Virus record (IMG/VR): IMGVR_UViG_3300046323_000133
Location: 1-55,019 of that record
Reading direction: 5' to 3' (one strand)
Source: a virus
Length of the DNA stretch: 55,019 nucleotides
Positions within the stretch are counted from its first letter, which is position 1; the number at the start of each line of letters is the position of its first letter. The translations under genes were made by a program, and so were the position numbers. Shown here piece after piece: positions 1 to 6,706 of this stretch. The notes below the pieces were generated by a model. The model was not told the origin of the DNA, made no database searches, and saw only the letters and a program-made list of their open reading frames with translations.

Positions 1-127
1 AAGAGCAGGAGAACAAGAAATACTTACAATCTCGTCAGCAGCTTTTTCTTTTATAGAATTTATACCGTTAATCCATAATTCATCTTTTACTTTAGATTTG
101 TAAGATTCTAGAGATATAGACATTCTA
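1..127. repeat. Terminal direct repeat (contig closure), left copy
   Basis: These 127 bases are identical to 54893-55019. The repeat lies inside one continuous reading frame (the exported ClpP-like protease), so it marks a circular or circularly permuted molecule rather than a biological long terminal repeat. A length of exactly 127 is what an assembler using k=127 leaves on a circular contig; that origin is inference. Confidence 0.95.
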
Positions 128-588
128 TTAGCGTTTACTTGCTCCATAGCTCTTACCATTCCTTTGTAAAAGTCTAATCTAGATTCTAGTTCTCCATTTT
201 CAAACTGTCCTTCTACGCCTCCATACGCTCTGTGAAACATGAGCACTCCTGTTTCTATGATATTACGTTTACCTGGTAACGCTTCTACAATCGCAGAACC
301 CATAGAGGCTGCAAATAATGTGACTGTTTCTAGATTTTTAACTGTTTTGGCAAATTCAATAAAAGTAAGTCCAGCATCAATAGAGCCTCCTGGAGTGTCT
401 AATACTAAATAAATAGTATAATCCTTAGAGCCTCTTTTAGCCACTTTAGACGCTAAATCTAATTGCGCTTTAGTAACTGTTTGGTCACTAATTTCATTTC
501 TAATTAATACTATATTATCTTCTGTTAATTCTATATTTTTAGAAAATACAGTTCCACAAAATAACATTATTGCTAAGAACACCTTCAT
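1..588 (-). CDS. Exported ClpP/SppA-like serine protease (N-terminal 196 codons; continues at 54892-54728)
   Basis: The ATG is at 588. The frame stays open to base 1 and continues, after circular closure, to a stop at 54728, giving a 250-residue protein. The first 16 residues (MKVFLAIMLFCGTVFS) look like a cleavable signal peptide, so the enzyme should act in the periplasm or outside the cell. It follows the ClpP fold: DTPGGS near residues 64-69, a nucleophile-type AASMGSA with Ser95, and MFHRAYGG with His119. The third acid is less clear; AADEIV near the C-terminus sits where ClpP has its final motif. It shares no obvious sequence with the cytoplasmic ClpP at 782-1369 beyond these motifs. 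It lies in the minus-strand late arm upstream of the terminase. Possible roles are virion-protein processing or degradation of host envelope proteins. The family call is firm, the role is not. Confidence 0.85.
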   Translation of the reverse strand, partial: MKVFLAIMLFCGTVFSKNIELTEDNIVLIRNEISDQTVTKAQLDLASKVAKRGSKDYTIYLVLDTPGGSIDAGLTFIEFAKTVKNLETVTLFAASMGSAIVEALPGKRNIIETGVLMFHRAYGGVEGQFENGELESRLDFYKGMVRAMEQVNANRMSISLESYKSKVKDELWINGINSIKEKAADEIVSISCSPAL

Positions 589-590
589 AC

Positions 591-782
591 TTACTCGCTT
601 TTCTGCACCGTAGTGCTGTTTTGTTTTGATTTCTCTTCAAGCAATGCCTGAATTTGAAATTGTGCTAAAGTTAATCGAACATAAAAGTCTGCTGCTTGTC
701 GTACCAACTCATTCTTAGATAGGTCTTTAAGTTGATTTTTAAACTCTCTTAAAGCTGCTACCATTTTTACATCTTGACTCAT
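591..782 (-). CDS. Small helical protein of unknown function
   Basis: This 63-residue protein has a strongly helical, charged sequence (ALREFKNQLKDLSKNELVRQ). It sits between the two ClpP-family genes; its ATG overlaps the stop of the upstream ClpP at 782 (TAATG), so translation is probably coupled. It could be an adaptor or partner for one of the proteases, but the only support for that is position. Not recognised. Confidence 0.7.
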   Translation of the reverse strand: MSQDVKMVAALREFKNQLKDLSKNELVRQAADFYVRLTLAQFQIQALLEEKSKQNSTTVQKSE

Positions 783-1369
783 TAAAATATCTCCTTGGCT
801 ACGCCTAATTTTACTACTTGTTCAGCTGTTAAAAAAACATCCTTCTTAGAGTGTAACATTTTCTTCCAAAAATTGCTACTTTTCTTACTATTTTCTTGTA
901 AAAACTCACAATACATTTTTTCTTCACGGTTTAAGCTGTTAATTACATTTACTATAGAGTGGACTGGTCCTTCTATGCCCACAGAAGCTTGATGAAACAT
1001 GAATTCACAATATTTTGAAACAGCACGCTCTTCCCCTGCAGCAAAAATCATAGTGGCTGCAGACATAATAGCTCCATAAGCTTCTGTTCTTATAACACAT
1101 GGAGATTTTTTAATTCTAGCAACAATAGCCCAAGCATCGTATATAGAACCTCCGCAGCTATTAATTTTAATAGTTATAGGAGCTAAATCGGGACCTGCAT
1201 CTCGTTCTAATAGATTTAATTTCGCATCTATTTCTTGAAAAGAGTGATGGTCTATATCTTTATTTATACAAAATGTTCTATTAACGCAGTCAATACCGTA
1301 GTCCAGCATCAAATCATTTTGCATGTTCCATATATGGACAGCTAGTTCTTGTACATTTTTTTCAGACAT
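782..1369 (-). CDS. ClpP-family (S14) serine protease, cytoplasmic
   Basis: The protein has 195 residues, close to the usual ClpP length. It shows INSCGGS (oxyanion region, about 70-75), the nucleophile in AYGAIMSAAT (Ser103), FMFHQAS with His126, and KKDVFLTAEQ with Asp177 as the likely third catalytic residue, followed by the family's usual ending (VVKLGVAKEIF). There is no signal peptide. S14-type proteases in phages often serve as capsid maturation proteases, which fits a late operon with a scaffold gene but no other obvious prohead protease. The gene lies well upstream of the terminase rather than in the more usual place between portal and capsid. It could instead be a ClpP mimic that works with host Clp ATPases. 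Confidence 0.9.
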   Translation of the reverse strand: MSEKNVQELAVHIWNMQNDLMLDYGIDCVNRTFCINKDIDHHSFQEIDAKLNLLERDAGPDLAPITIKINSCGGSIYDAWAIVARIKKSPCVIRTEAYGAIMSAATMIFAAGEERAVSKYCEFMFHQASVGIEGPVHSIVNVINSLNREEKMYCEFLQENSKKSSNFWKKMLHSKKDVFLTAEQVVKLGVAKEIF

Positions 1370-1377
1370 AGAAGCTC

Positions 1378-1815
1378 CTACTTAACTGTGTTCATTAATA
1401 TGTATGGATGGTATATTAGGTTAAACTTTTCATCGTTTCTGTCACCTATAACAGTTTGATGGGTGTAGCATCCTAAAACTCCGAAATCATGGTTAGTTTC
1501 TTCTAACATACGTCTAGCTAATCCTAATTTACGGTATATATTTTTTACATATATGTAATGTAGAACAAACTGTCCTTGTATACGTTCAAAGACGCAGTAT
1601 CCATATATTATTCTAGGGTCTTCTGAGTTACAGCAGATTATAACGGTACTTGTCTTTAGTAATCTTTCAATGACATCGTGTTGATTAGTATAATAAATAC
1701 TATTATCTACATTGTTACATAGAGTTCCTGCTCTAAAAGATTTTAACCAGCTGCTGAATAAGAAAGCTGTATCTTCTTCTAAAAATGGTCGCATAATAAT
1801 AGGCAAACTAGTCAT
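1378..1815 (-). CDS. GNAT-family acetyltransferase-like protein
   Basis: The start is set at 1815: GGAG lies 7 bases upstream and the ATG overlaps the end of the preceding gene. The frame also continues 10 codons further upstream. The 145-residue protein has the GNAT acetyl-CoA segment (VLHYIYVKNIYRKLGLARRML, R/K-x-x-G-x-A type) at about residues 90-110. Small GNAT proteins are common near the packaging genes of short-tailed phages; their substrate is usually unknown. A second GNAT lies at 41160-41507. Confidence 0.7.
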   Translation of the reverse strand: MTSLPIIMRPFLEEDTAFLFSSWLKSFRAGTLCNNVDNSIYYTNQHDVIERLLKTSTVIICCNSEDPRIIYGYCVFERIQGQFVLHYIYVKNIYRKLGLARRMLEETNHDFGVLGCYTHQTVIGDRNDEKFNLIYHPYILMNTVK

Positions 1816-2065
1816 TTGAAATCTCCATTTCTTCTTCGTCCTCATCCCATTTTAGAGATACGCTAACTCTTAATGCACTTCCTAAGTATTGTAAGGCATC
1901 GTGTTCGGAAATTCCACAAGAGATAGCTAAATTCTCATAAGGGATATCTACTTTAAATTGATAATTAGTCTTTTTTAATGTTGCCATGGTTATGGCGTAT
2001 TGAAGCATATTTAATGCTGAATATTCAGATACTTCGGCTGTTGAAGGCCTTATTATTTCACTCAT
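1808..2065 (-). CDS. Small acidic protein of unknown function
   Basis: This 85-residue protein is mostly helical, with a very acidic C-terminus (KWDEDEEEMEISND). Its last codons overlap the start of the GNAT gene. A segment reading AISCGISEHDALQYLGSAL could be a short helix-turn-helix, but it is too weak to call. It sits in a run of tightly packed minus-strand genes and is not recognised. Confidence 0.7.
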   Translation of the reverse strand: MSEIIRPSTAEVSEYSALNMLQYAITMATLKKTNYQFKVDIPYENLAISCGISEHDALQYLGSALRVSVSLKWDEDEEEMEISND

Positions 2066-2091
2066 ATATCAGTTGCTCCTATACTAGAGCT

Positions 2092-2412
2092 TTATGGTTT
2101 TTTAGATTTCTCGTGATATAGCTGCAAAAGCTCTTGTTCGGACATATTTTTTAAAGCATCGTCCAATCCGTCGTGCTTATCTTGTTCACGTTCTTCTCTA
2201 CTTATATCACATATAGACTGGACCAAAGTCCTCAAAGATTTTATTTGTTCTTGGTCTAAAGAATATCCTGTATTTGATTTTACTCTTAAAATCTGTATCT
2301 GGTCGTTTAATATACTGAGCGCGTCTGAAAGAGCAGAAGCTGTATTAGTTTCTCTTACTACTGCTGAGTTTACAGGACGTCTTTGCAGTCCTGCAGGTAT
2401 TAGTTTAGCCAT
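2092..2412 (-). CDS. Small helical protein; possible small terminase subunit
   Basis: The start is placed at 2412 (MAKLIPAG), with GAGG 6 bases upstream; the open frame begins 4 codons earlier. The protein is 106 residues. It has a basic N-terminus (GLQRRP) and a helical C-terminal half, IKSLRTLVQSICDISREEREQ, then MSEQELLQLYHEK, a layout seen in some small terminase subunits. It is upstream of the large terminase but separated from it by several genes. The TerS idea is a low-confidence inference. Confidence 0.65.
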   Translation of the reverse strand: MAKLIPAGLQRRPVNSAVVRETNTASALSDALSILNDQIQILRVKSNTGYSLDQEQIKSLRTLVQSICDISREEREQDKHDGLDDALKNMSEQELLQLYHEKSKKP

Positions 2413-2641
2413 TTTTAACCTCATATACAGTTACAAATCCTTCATTATCTGCTATATATATTTTATTACTAGGGCAGCTTATATCACATACTACTTTATA
2501 ATGTATGGTGCTATCCATATCATTACACACTCTTACAATTTCATCAAAACTGTCAAAAGAGCACAGTATAGAGTTGCGTACTTTATCTAAAGTAAACACT
2601 TGTATATTTTCACTAACTTGTTCTGTACTCCAACTGTTCAT
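2405..2641 (-). CDS. Small protein of unknown function
   Basis: The protein has 78 residues with three Cys and a probable beta-rich C-terminus (NKIYIADNEGFVTVYEVKNG). Its ATG overlaps the stop of the small exported protein at 2638-2811 (ATGA-type overlap), and its 3' end overlaps the next gene. It is not recognised; the calling basis is codon structure and tight packing in the operon. Confidence 0.65.
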   Translation of the reverse strand: MNSWSTEQVSENIQVFTLDKVRNSILCSFDSFDEIVRVCNDMDSTIHYKVVCDISCPSNKIYIADNEGFVTVYEVKNG

Positions 2642-2811
2642 AATAATCTCAATTCAAGTTTTAGTTCTTGTTTGGCTTTTTCTACTTGAATATTAAGCTC
2701 CTTATTAAAATCTAATAGTTTTTTTAGGTCTTTAGTTTTATTATAACAGTTAGAATCATGTTTTGCATGTATATTAATACTGAATAGTAAACTTAACAGT
2801 AACATTTTCAC
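2638..2811 (-). CDS. Small exported protein with signal peptide
   Basis: A GTG start at 2811 is chosen because GGAGG lies 6 bases upstream; the internal ATG two codons later would be too far from it. The 57-residue product begins with a signal-peptide-like segment (VKMLLLSLLFSINIHA), followed by a charged helix with a single Cys. It overlaps the 3' end of the preceding gene and the start of the following one. After processing it would be about 40 residues in the periplasm. Function unknown. Confidence 0.6.
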   Translation of the reverse strand: MKMLLLSLLFSINIHAKHDSNCYNKTKDLKKLLDFNKELNIQVEKAKQELKLELRLL

Positions 2812-3049
2812 TGGATACCTCCGTTATAAGGTTATTTGATAGCTTTAACACTGCTTTTTTGCCCATAACCACTGACATAACAGGAAATACATACATAATT
2901 ACGGCTTTTGGCATTAACTGTATGGCATTTTCATAATATACACTGCTATTTCGCACTATTTCAGGGTTATAGTAAGCATATGTGTTCAAAGTGCTAGTAC
3001 ATCCTGTGTTATTTATACATGCAAAGGCTAAAACGACCTCTTGAATCAT
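2774..3049 (-). CDS. Hypothetical protein with hydrophobic segments
   Basis: The 91-residue protein has hydrophobic stretches (VVLAFACINN; KAVIMYVFPVMSVVM) and two N-terminal Cys. It overlaps the preceding gene by 4 bases and the following gene by 38 bases. It could be membrane-associated. Not recognised. Confidence 0.6.
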   Translation of the reverse strand: MIQEVVLAFACINNTGCTSTLNTYAYYNPEIVRNSSVYYENAIQLMPKAVIMYVFPVMSVVMGKKAVLKLSNNLITEVSSENVTVKFTIQY

Positions 3050-3258
3050 ACAGGCTCTCTTATTCCGCAGATTTTACACGTTCTATCACTCTGCAGCAGT
3101 CCTAGATACGTTTCCCAGTCATGATAACATTGATGTTTGTGAATATTTGTAGGTATAATCTCGGGTACCTCTACTAAAGACTGGTATTTTATGATATTTC
3201 CATACTTATCTAAGCCTTCAACCCATTTTATAGCAAATAAACCTTTAATTTCTTTCAT
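3046..3258 (-). CDS. Small putative zinc-binding protein
   Basis: The 70-residue protein ends with HKHQCYHDWE and then CKICG, a Cys/His arrangement that could hold one zinc ion, as in small treble-clef or ribbon proteins. It is the first gene after a 68-bp gap that contains the recurrent GGACCGGCATAAAA motif (3277-3290, co-oriented, 19 bases before the ATG), so it may begin a transcription unit. Function unknown. Confidence 0.7.
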   Translation of the reverse strand: MKEIKGLFAIKWVEGLDKYGNIIKYQSLVEVPEIIPTNIHKHQCYHDWETYLGLLQSDRTCKICGIREPV

Positions 3259-3276
3259 GTTTAACTGTGTTGCAGA

Positions 3277-3290
3277 TTTTATGCCGGTCC
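3277..3290 (-). promoter_or_regulatory. GGACCGGCATAAAA motif upstream of 3258
   Basis: An exact copy of the recurrent GGACCGGYATAAAA motif lies on the minus strand 18 bases before the start codon of the next gene. Other copies or close variants are at 13780, 14074, 14397, 15545 and 22591, always read in the direction of local transcription. The role (promoter part, leader or protein site) is inferred. Confidence 0.6.
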
Positions 3291-3326
3291 AAATCGTTTA
3301 TTCTGTATTAGAATATGGAATATTGT

Positions 3327-3698
3327 TTAAGTTTTAAGCAAATGCCAAGCATTTTTGTACAGCAAGTATTTTTTAGTAGGTCTAAAAGCGTTTGTTTTAA
3401 TTAATTTGGATGGGATAATATAATAGTCTGAAGATTTATAGTCATAAAATACAAAAAAGTGTATAGTTTTTACCCATTTTGGATTGTAGTTTATAGTAAA
3501 AGTAGGATAGGCTATTCCTTTTTCAAAATAACGAGAAGATTTAACTTGTATTTTGAGTAGAGACTTACTATTATCGATTATAAAGTCATAAGGTACATTA
3601 TCTGAATGTGGAAAACATACAACTAGTCCGTGCTTACAGCATTCAGCTGCAAATAATAGCTCTGCACGTTCTCCAGATGACTTTGAGCTTAATTTCAT
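3327..3698 (-). CDS. PD-(D/E)XK nuclease of the intron-encoded (I-Ssp6803I-like) group
   Basis: The 123-residue protein matches the compact PD-(D/E)XK group: GERAEL (Glu13), VPYDFII (Asp38) and LKIQVKSS (Gln51-x-Lys53), where Gln replaces the usual Glu as in I-Ssp6803I-type enzymes. The family includes homing endonucleases and stand-alone restriction-like nucleases. No intron is visible around it; it is packed against its neighbour (4-base overlap with 3695-4435). It may be a free-standing homing enzyme or serve in DNA processing. Confidence 0.75.
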   Translation of the reverse strand: MKLSSKSSGERAELLFAAECCKHGLVVCFPHSDNVPYDFIIDNSKSLLKIQVKSSRYFEKGIAYPTFTINYNPKWVKTIHFFVFYDYKSSDYYIIPSKLIKTNAFRPTKKYLLYKNAWHLLKT

Positions 3699-4435
3699 AA
3701 AGCCTTATACGCTTCTACGCAAATTTCTCCCATACCAGGTATAGTATTGTCTGCAGAACCGTTGTTATAATAGTTTAACATGTTTGGAATAGCTTTATCA
3801 TACTTTTTAAACAGTTTGGTAGCTATGTAAGAAGATATAGTTGGTAATTTACGCTTAGCAACTTGTAAATACGTTAAAGTTTTAACATCGGTATCCCAAG
3901 TATTTACTTTGTTTAGCCAAACTACGTCTAGTATATGAGCTAAATCTATAACTGTTAATACTGGGTATAAAATCCATAAATTAAATCCTCTAATCCAAAG
4001 TCCAATTTCATTTATACCAGGAATGTCAGGAGTCTTTGAAATCCAGCCGTCGCTCTCTAGCGTATTAAAATGCATAAGCTTATTATACTGCCAGCGCGCA
4101 CGCCAAATTTGCCATAATAAATCAGTTCGGTTCCACATAATCATAGAAGCTTGTAACATAGCTGATTGGTCTCTACTAAATGTTTCGTAGCGAGAGTACC
4201 ACTTAGTTGGGTCTGGATGTCGAACGTAAAATCCTTGGGGCAGTTCAATGGGACGCAACTTACGAATAGTTTCGGTGTATCCTACTAGAGTATCAGTGCC
4301 TAGAGCTGATAAGCAGGTATATAGTACGCCACAATTATGAGCATTATCTCCGGAGTCTCCACTTAGTGTTTTTAACATGCCATAATTGTCAAAAGTACTT
4401 TCTATATTTTCTACTAGCTGTTGTATATTACTCAT
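3695..4435 (-). CDS. Trp-rich conserved phage protein, function unknown
   Basis: The 246-residue protein is rich in Trp and Tyr. It has a motif-like N-terminal part: GDSGDNAHN (about 26-34), then YVRHPDPTKWYSRYETFSRDQSAM (about 70-93). The pattern of conserved GD, HP and SRDQ residues and helical repeats resembles hypothetical proteins I associate with other short-tailed phages, but I cannot name the family. An alpha/alpha-barrel enzyme is possible. It sits between two nuclease genes with overlaps at both ends. Confidence 0.7.
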   Translation of the reverse strand: MSNIQQLVENIESTFDNYGMLKTLSGDSGDNAHNCGVLYTCLSALGTDTLVGYTETIRKLRPIELPQGFYVRHPDPTKWYSRYETFSRDQSAMLQASMIMWNRTDLLWQIWRARWQYNKLMHFNTLESDGWISKTPDIPGINEIGLWIRGFNLWILYPVLTVIDLAHILDVVWLNKVNTWDTDVKTLTYLQVAKRKLPTISSYIATKLFKKYDKAIPNMLNYYNNGSADNTIPGMGEICVEAYKAL

Positions 4436-4911
4436 TATGTCTCCTGTGTAAATAGTAAATAAACTAAATGCGCCTCTTCTTCTGTTCCGTATGAGCCTAA
4501 ATAGTTATTGATTCTAACACCTTTGACTTGTATTCCAGCTTGGGCTACGTACCTGTTATACTTTGTTTTTAAGGTTCCTGGAAGTTTGCCTTCTCTATGT
4601 ACTTTGTAATTTTGATTATTTTCTCTGCAAGTAGCTTCTCTTAAGTTTTCTATTCTATTATCAGACTTGTTACCATTTATATGGTCTATTATAGAAGGCA
4701 TATATCCGTATACAAAATACCAAGCCATTCTGTGAGCTTTGTAGCTCTTATTTTTAAATTTTAATATAGTGTAACCGCTTCTTTTTTGAAAAGAGCCTGC
4801 TTTTGTTCCTATTGTACACCTAGAGTATACGCTAAATTTTTTTTGAAAAAAGAAGTTTCCACAACTCTCATTATAGTGTAAGTATTCTTTTATGTCTTCT
4901 AGTCCACTCAT
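4435..4911 (-). CDS. HNH homing endonuclease with C-terminal AP2-like region
   Basis: The 158-residue protein has the HNH core SIIDHINGNKSDNRIENLREA (about residues 74-94: D-H-x-N-G, D-N-R, N-L-R) and a C-terminal RYVAQAGIQVKG...NYLGSYGTEEEAH segment like the AP2-type DNA-binding part of phage HNH enzymes. It is a free-standing homing endonuclease, probably selfish. Its stop overlaps the next ATG (TAATG), so it is fitted neatly into the operon. Confidence 0.85.
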   Translation of the reverse strand: MSGLEDIKEYLHYNESCGNFFFQKKFSVYSRCTIGTKAGSFQKRSGYTILKFKNKSYKAHRMAWYFVYGYMPSIIDHINGNKSDNRIENLREATCRENNQNYKVHREGKLPGTLKTKYNRYVAQAGIQVKGVRINNYLGSYGTEEEAHLVYLLFTQET

Positions 4912-4913
4912 GT

Positions 4914-5198
4914 TTAAAATTTCTCCACTTTAACTGTTACTTTTTTGCCGTTCTTTAATACTTTTATGTAAGCTGTTTCTCCAAGGTCTACAGATATGTC
5001 TCTAATATATGTCAGTCCGTCGACAATTACAATATTTTTATGTGTATAGTCATAGCACCACAAAGTTTCATTTTTAATAATCATTTTGATACCTGTCCAA
5101 TAGGTCTTCAACACATCTTTTATAACCAAATATCTATAAATTATAGCAATTTTTACTTTGGTCCAAAAAGGAGTTTTAGATACGTAATAAATTTCCAT
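4914..5198 (-). CDS. Hypothetical protein, hydrophobic N-terminal half
   Basis: The 94-residue protein has a basic, hydrophobic first half (FWTKVKIAIIYRYLVIKDVLKTYW) that may lie in or on the membrane and a beta-rich second half. Its ribosome-binding site (AGGAG) directly follows the U-tract of the terminator hairpin at 5209-5233. Not recognised. Confidence 0.65.
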   Translation of the reverse strand: MEIYYVSKTPFWTKVKIAIIYRYLVIKDVLKTYWTGIKMIIKNETLWCYDYTHKNIVIVDGLTYIRDISVDLGETAYIKVLKNGKKVTVKVEKF

Positions 5199-5208
5199 GT
5201 TGCTCCTA

Positions 5209-5233
5209 AATAAAAAGGCCGCTTACGGCGGCT
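5209..5233 (-). terminator. Rho-independent terminator after the lipoprotein gene
   Basis: On the minus strand a GCCGC/GCGGC stem with a CGTAA loop is followed by TTTTTATTT. It lies about 60 bases after the stop at 5296. The U-tract abuts the ribosome-binding site of the next gene, so termination must be partial or the next gene is served by another promoter. Confidence 0.75.
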
Positions 5234-5295
5234 AGTCGTTAACATTACTAATTAAGCACGACTCGAACGTGTACACTGTAGCCCTGTTAAATAAC

Positions 5296-6024
5296 TTACA
5301 TATTAAATAATAAACTACCTGGAACGTCTTGTAAAGCACTAACTCCAGAGCTTGTTACACCTTGAATTTGTAGTTTTAAAGCAATTTGAGTTAACGGTCC
5401 TTGGTAGTACAAAATATTAATCTTGTTTAAGCCTTTATACAGTAAAGTAGGAGCAGAAGAGCCCCAAGTAGGAGGCTGCAATACATCCATGTTAATTAAA
5501 GTTACGCTATTAATTGCTAAACGTGCATTGTCATCAGATAACAGTTTAAAGTTATACATATTTGATACTGGAATGTTAATGTAGCCATCGCAGTCTAGAG
5601 CATAATCTTCTGTTCCAATTAAGGCTTGTTCTTGAGCTGTAAATTTAGGAAAGCCGTTTGCTGCTAAACTATCCCCTATGTTGAACAGTTCTATGACCTT
5701 GGTAAATTTTGGGGTAGCGGAAGCTAAAATGCTAATCAGGCCGTTGTTACGGTTTACAACATTTGAATCGTATACAGAGCACTTTAAGCCTTTTTGTAAT
5801 AATAGATTTTGACCAGGTGCCCCTGTGGCCCCTACATTTCCTTGAGCTCCAGTAGCTCCTGCTTGTCCATTTTGTACATAAGTAGTAGTGCCATCTTCAC
5901 ATTTAATAGCTGCTCCAGAACTGGTTTGAACTGTTGTACAGTTAGTTCCATTTTTGGGCGCATCTGTAAAAGTTGTACGAGCACAGCCTGTTAGTAGCAC
6001 AAGACCTAAGATGAACAGTTTCAT
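5296..6024 (-). CDS. Lipoprotein with short collagen-like segment
   Basis: The 242-residue protein starts with a lipoprotein signal (MKLFILGLVLLTGC, lipobox LLTGC, Cys14), so it should be lipidated and anchored in the host envelope. After a Cys-containing stretch comes a collagen-like run of G-x-x triplets (GQAGATGAQGNVGATGAPGQ, about 53-72), then a beta-rich domain to the end. Collagen-like triplets usually promote trimers. A phage lipoprotein made during infection often blocks superinfection; here that is inference. It has its own leader region and a terminator (5209-5233). Similar lipoproteins are frequent in Bdellovibrio-type genomes as I recall, which is a weak host hint. Confidence 0.85.
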   Translation of the reverse strand: MKLFILGLVLLTGCARTTFTDAPKNGTNCTTVQTSSGAAIKCEDGTTTYVQNGQAGATGAQGNVGATGAPGQNLLLQKGLKCSVYDSNVVNRNNGLISILASATPKFTKVIELFNIGDSLAANGFPKFTAQEQALIGTEDYALDCDGYINIPVSNMYNFKLLSDDNARLAINSVTLINMDVLQPPTWGSSAPTLLYKGLNKINILYYQGPLTQIALKLQIQGVTSSGVSALQDVPGSLLFNM

Positions 6025-6178
6025 GAAATCTCCTTTGTTAGTTTAGTTTGTATACAGGTTATAGCACATTGAGTGCCAAATCTAAGTAAGTTATATGTCT
6101 TTTGAGCATGTAAATATGACCATAAATTGCACATTTGTATCGGTTTATATATACAGTGTGACTTTTAAACAACACTGC
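6025..6178 (-). other. Leader region of the lipoprotein gene
   Basis: This gap contains the ribosome-binding site (AGGAG) for the lipoprotein and a sigma70-like promoter candidate at 6144-6172. No further gene is visible. Confidence 0.5.
6144..6172 (-). promoter_or_regulatory. Candidate sigma70-type promoter for the lipoprotein gene
   Basis: On the minus strand TTGTTT, a 17-base spacer and TATAAA are seen, about 120 bases before the lipoprotein ATG. The -35 element is only a partial match, so this is a moderate candidate. Confidence 0.4.
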
Positions 6179-6337
6179 TTAAATAAATGTTAAAATTTGC
6201 CAGTCAGCTGTGTATACGTAGTGATACGATTCGCCTACGTCTATTAAGAACATGCCGTTTACCATGCAGGGTTGTCCGACCAAATCTTTTTTAGCGTTGT
6301 ATACGGAATAACAGAATTTTACTTTATTAATAGCCAC
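6179..6337 (-). CDS. Small hypothetical protein (GTG start)
   Basis: This 52-residue frame starts with GTG at 6337, with GGAG 9 bases upstream, and has normal codon character (VNGMFLIDVGESYHYVYTAD). A competing 16-codon ATG frame (from 6377, with AGGAG) overlaps its start and could be a leader peptide that couples translation. It lies in a run of very small genes between the LuxR-type gene and the lipoprotein. Confidence 0.55.
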   Translation of the reverse strand: MAINKVKFCYSVYNAKKDLVGQPCMVNGMFLIDVGESYHYVYTADWQILTFI

Positions 6338-6411
6338 CTTGTGTTGCTCCAAAGTATGTGAATAGGCAAAGTTGCATGTTAATCTCCTGTATGTAAATTA
6401 TGTATAAATGC

Positions 6412-6558
6412 TTAGAAAAGTCCTGCTAAAATGTACGCCGGATGCCAGAACAGTAAATCAATATCTCTAGTTAATAATCCTACTACAAAAATTAATGGAC
6501 ATGTAAATATGAAGGTTATTGTAGCGACTGTTAGTGTGTCTAGTACATAATACTTCAT
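6412..6558 (-). CDS. Small membrane protein
   Basis: The 48-residue protein begins at an ATG with AGGAG upstream. A hydrophobic helix (LTVATITFIFTCPLIFVVGLL) is followed by a short polar stretch and a second hydrophobic end (YILAGLF). It is too short for standard ORF cut-offs but is clearly spaced within the operon (1 base after the upstream stop). Likely an inner-membrane peptide of unknown role. Confidence 0.6.
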   Translation of the reverse strand: MKYYVLDTLTVATITFIFTCPLIFVVGLLTRDIDLLFWHPAYILAGLF

Positions 6559-6559
6559 A

Positions 6560-6706
6560 CTACTCCTTTAAACTGTTTCTAATTGTTATATCTACTGCTA
6601 AAACTATTGCGCAAGCTAAATTTATCAGAGCAGTTCCTTTGTCAATGTCTATTAAGAATAGTGCAAACCATAGATTAACTGCTAGTAATATGTATCGCCA
6701 ATACAT
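6560..6706 (-). CDS. Small membrane protein
   Basis: The 48-residue protein has two hydrophobic segments (YILLAVNLWFALFLI; TALINLACAIVLAVDI). The ATG overlaps the stop of the upstream gene (TAATG), so it is translationally coupled. It resembles the next gene in size and layout, so the two may form a membrane pair. Confidence 0.6.
   Translation of the reverse strand: MYWRYILLAVNLWFALFLIDIDKGTALINLACAIVLAVDITIRNSLKE

Noticed and set aside
1-127. Biological terminal repeat as in T7
   Set aside because: The repeat lies within a coding frame that needs both sides and its size equals a common assembler overlap, so it is better explained as contig closure.
795-992. Plus-strand frames opposite the minus late genes, such as this one
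   Set aside because: These lie antisense to genes with clear motifs and operon overlaps and lack ribosome-binding sites.
5236-5300. tRNA-like T-arm (CACG-TTCGAGT-CGTG) on the minus strand
   Set aside because: The T-loop pattern is perfect, but no matching acceptor, D-arm or anticodon arm with normal spacing can be drawn, and the 5' part would overlap the lipoprotein stop.
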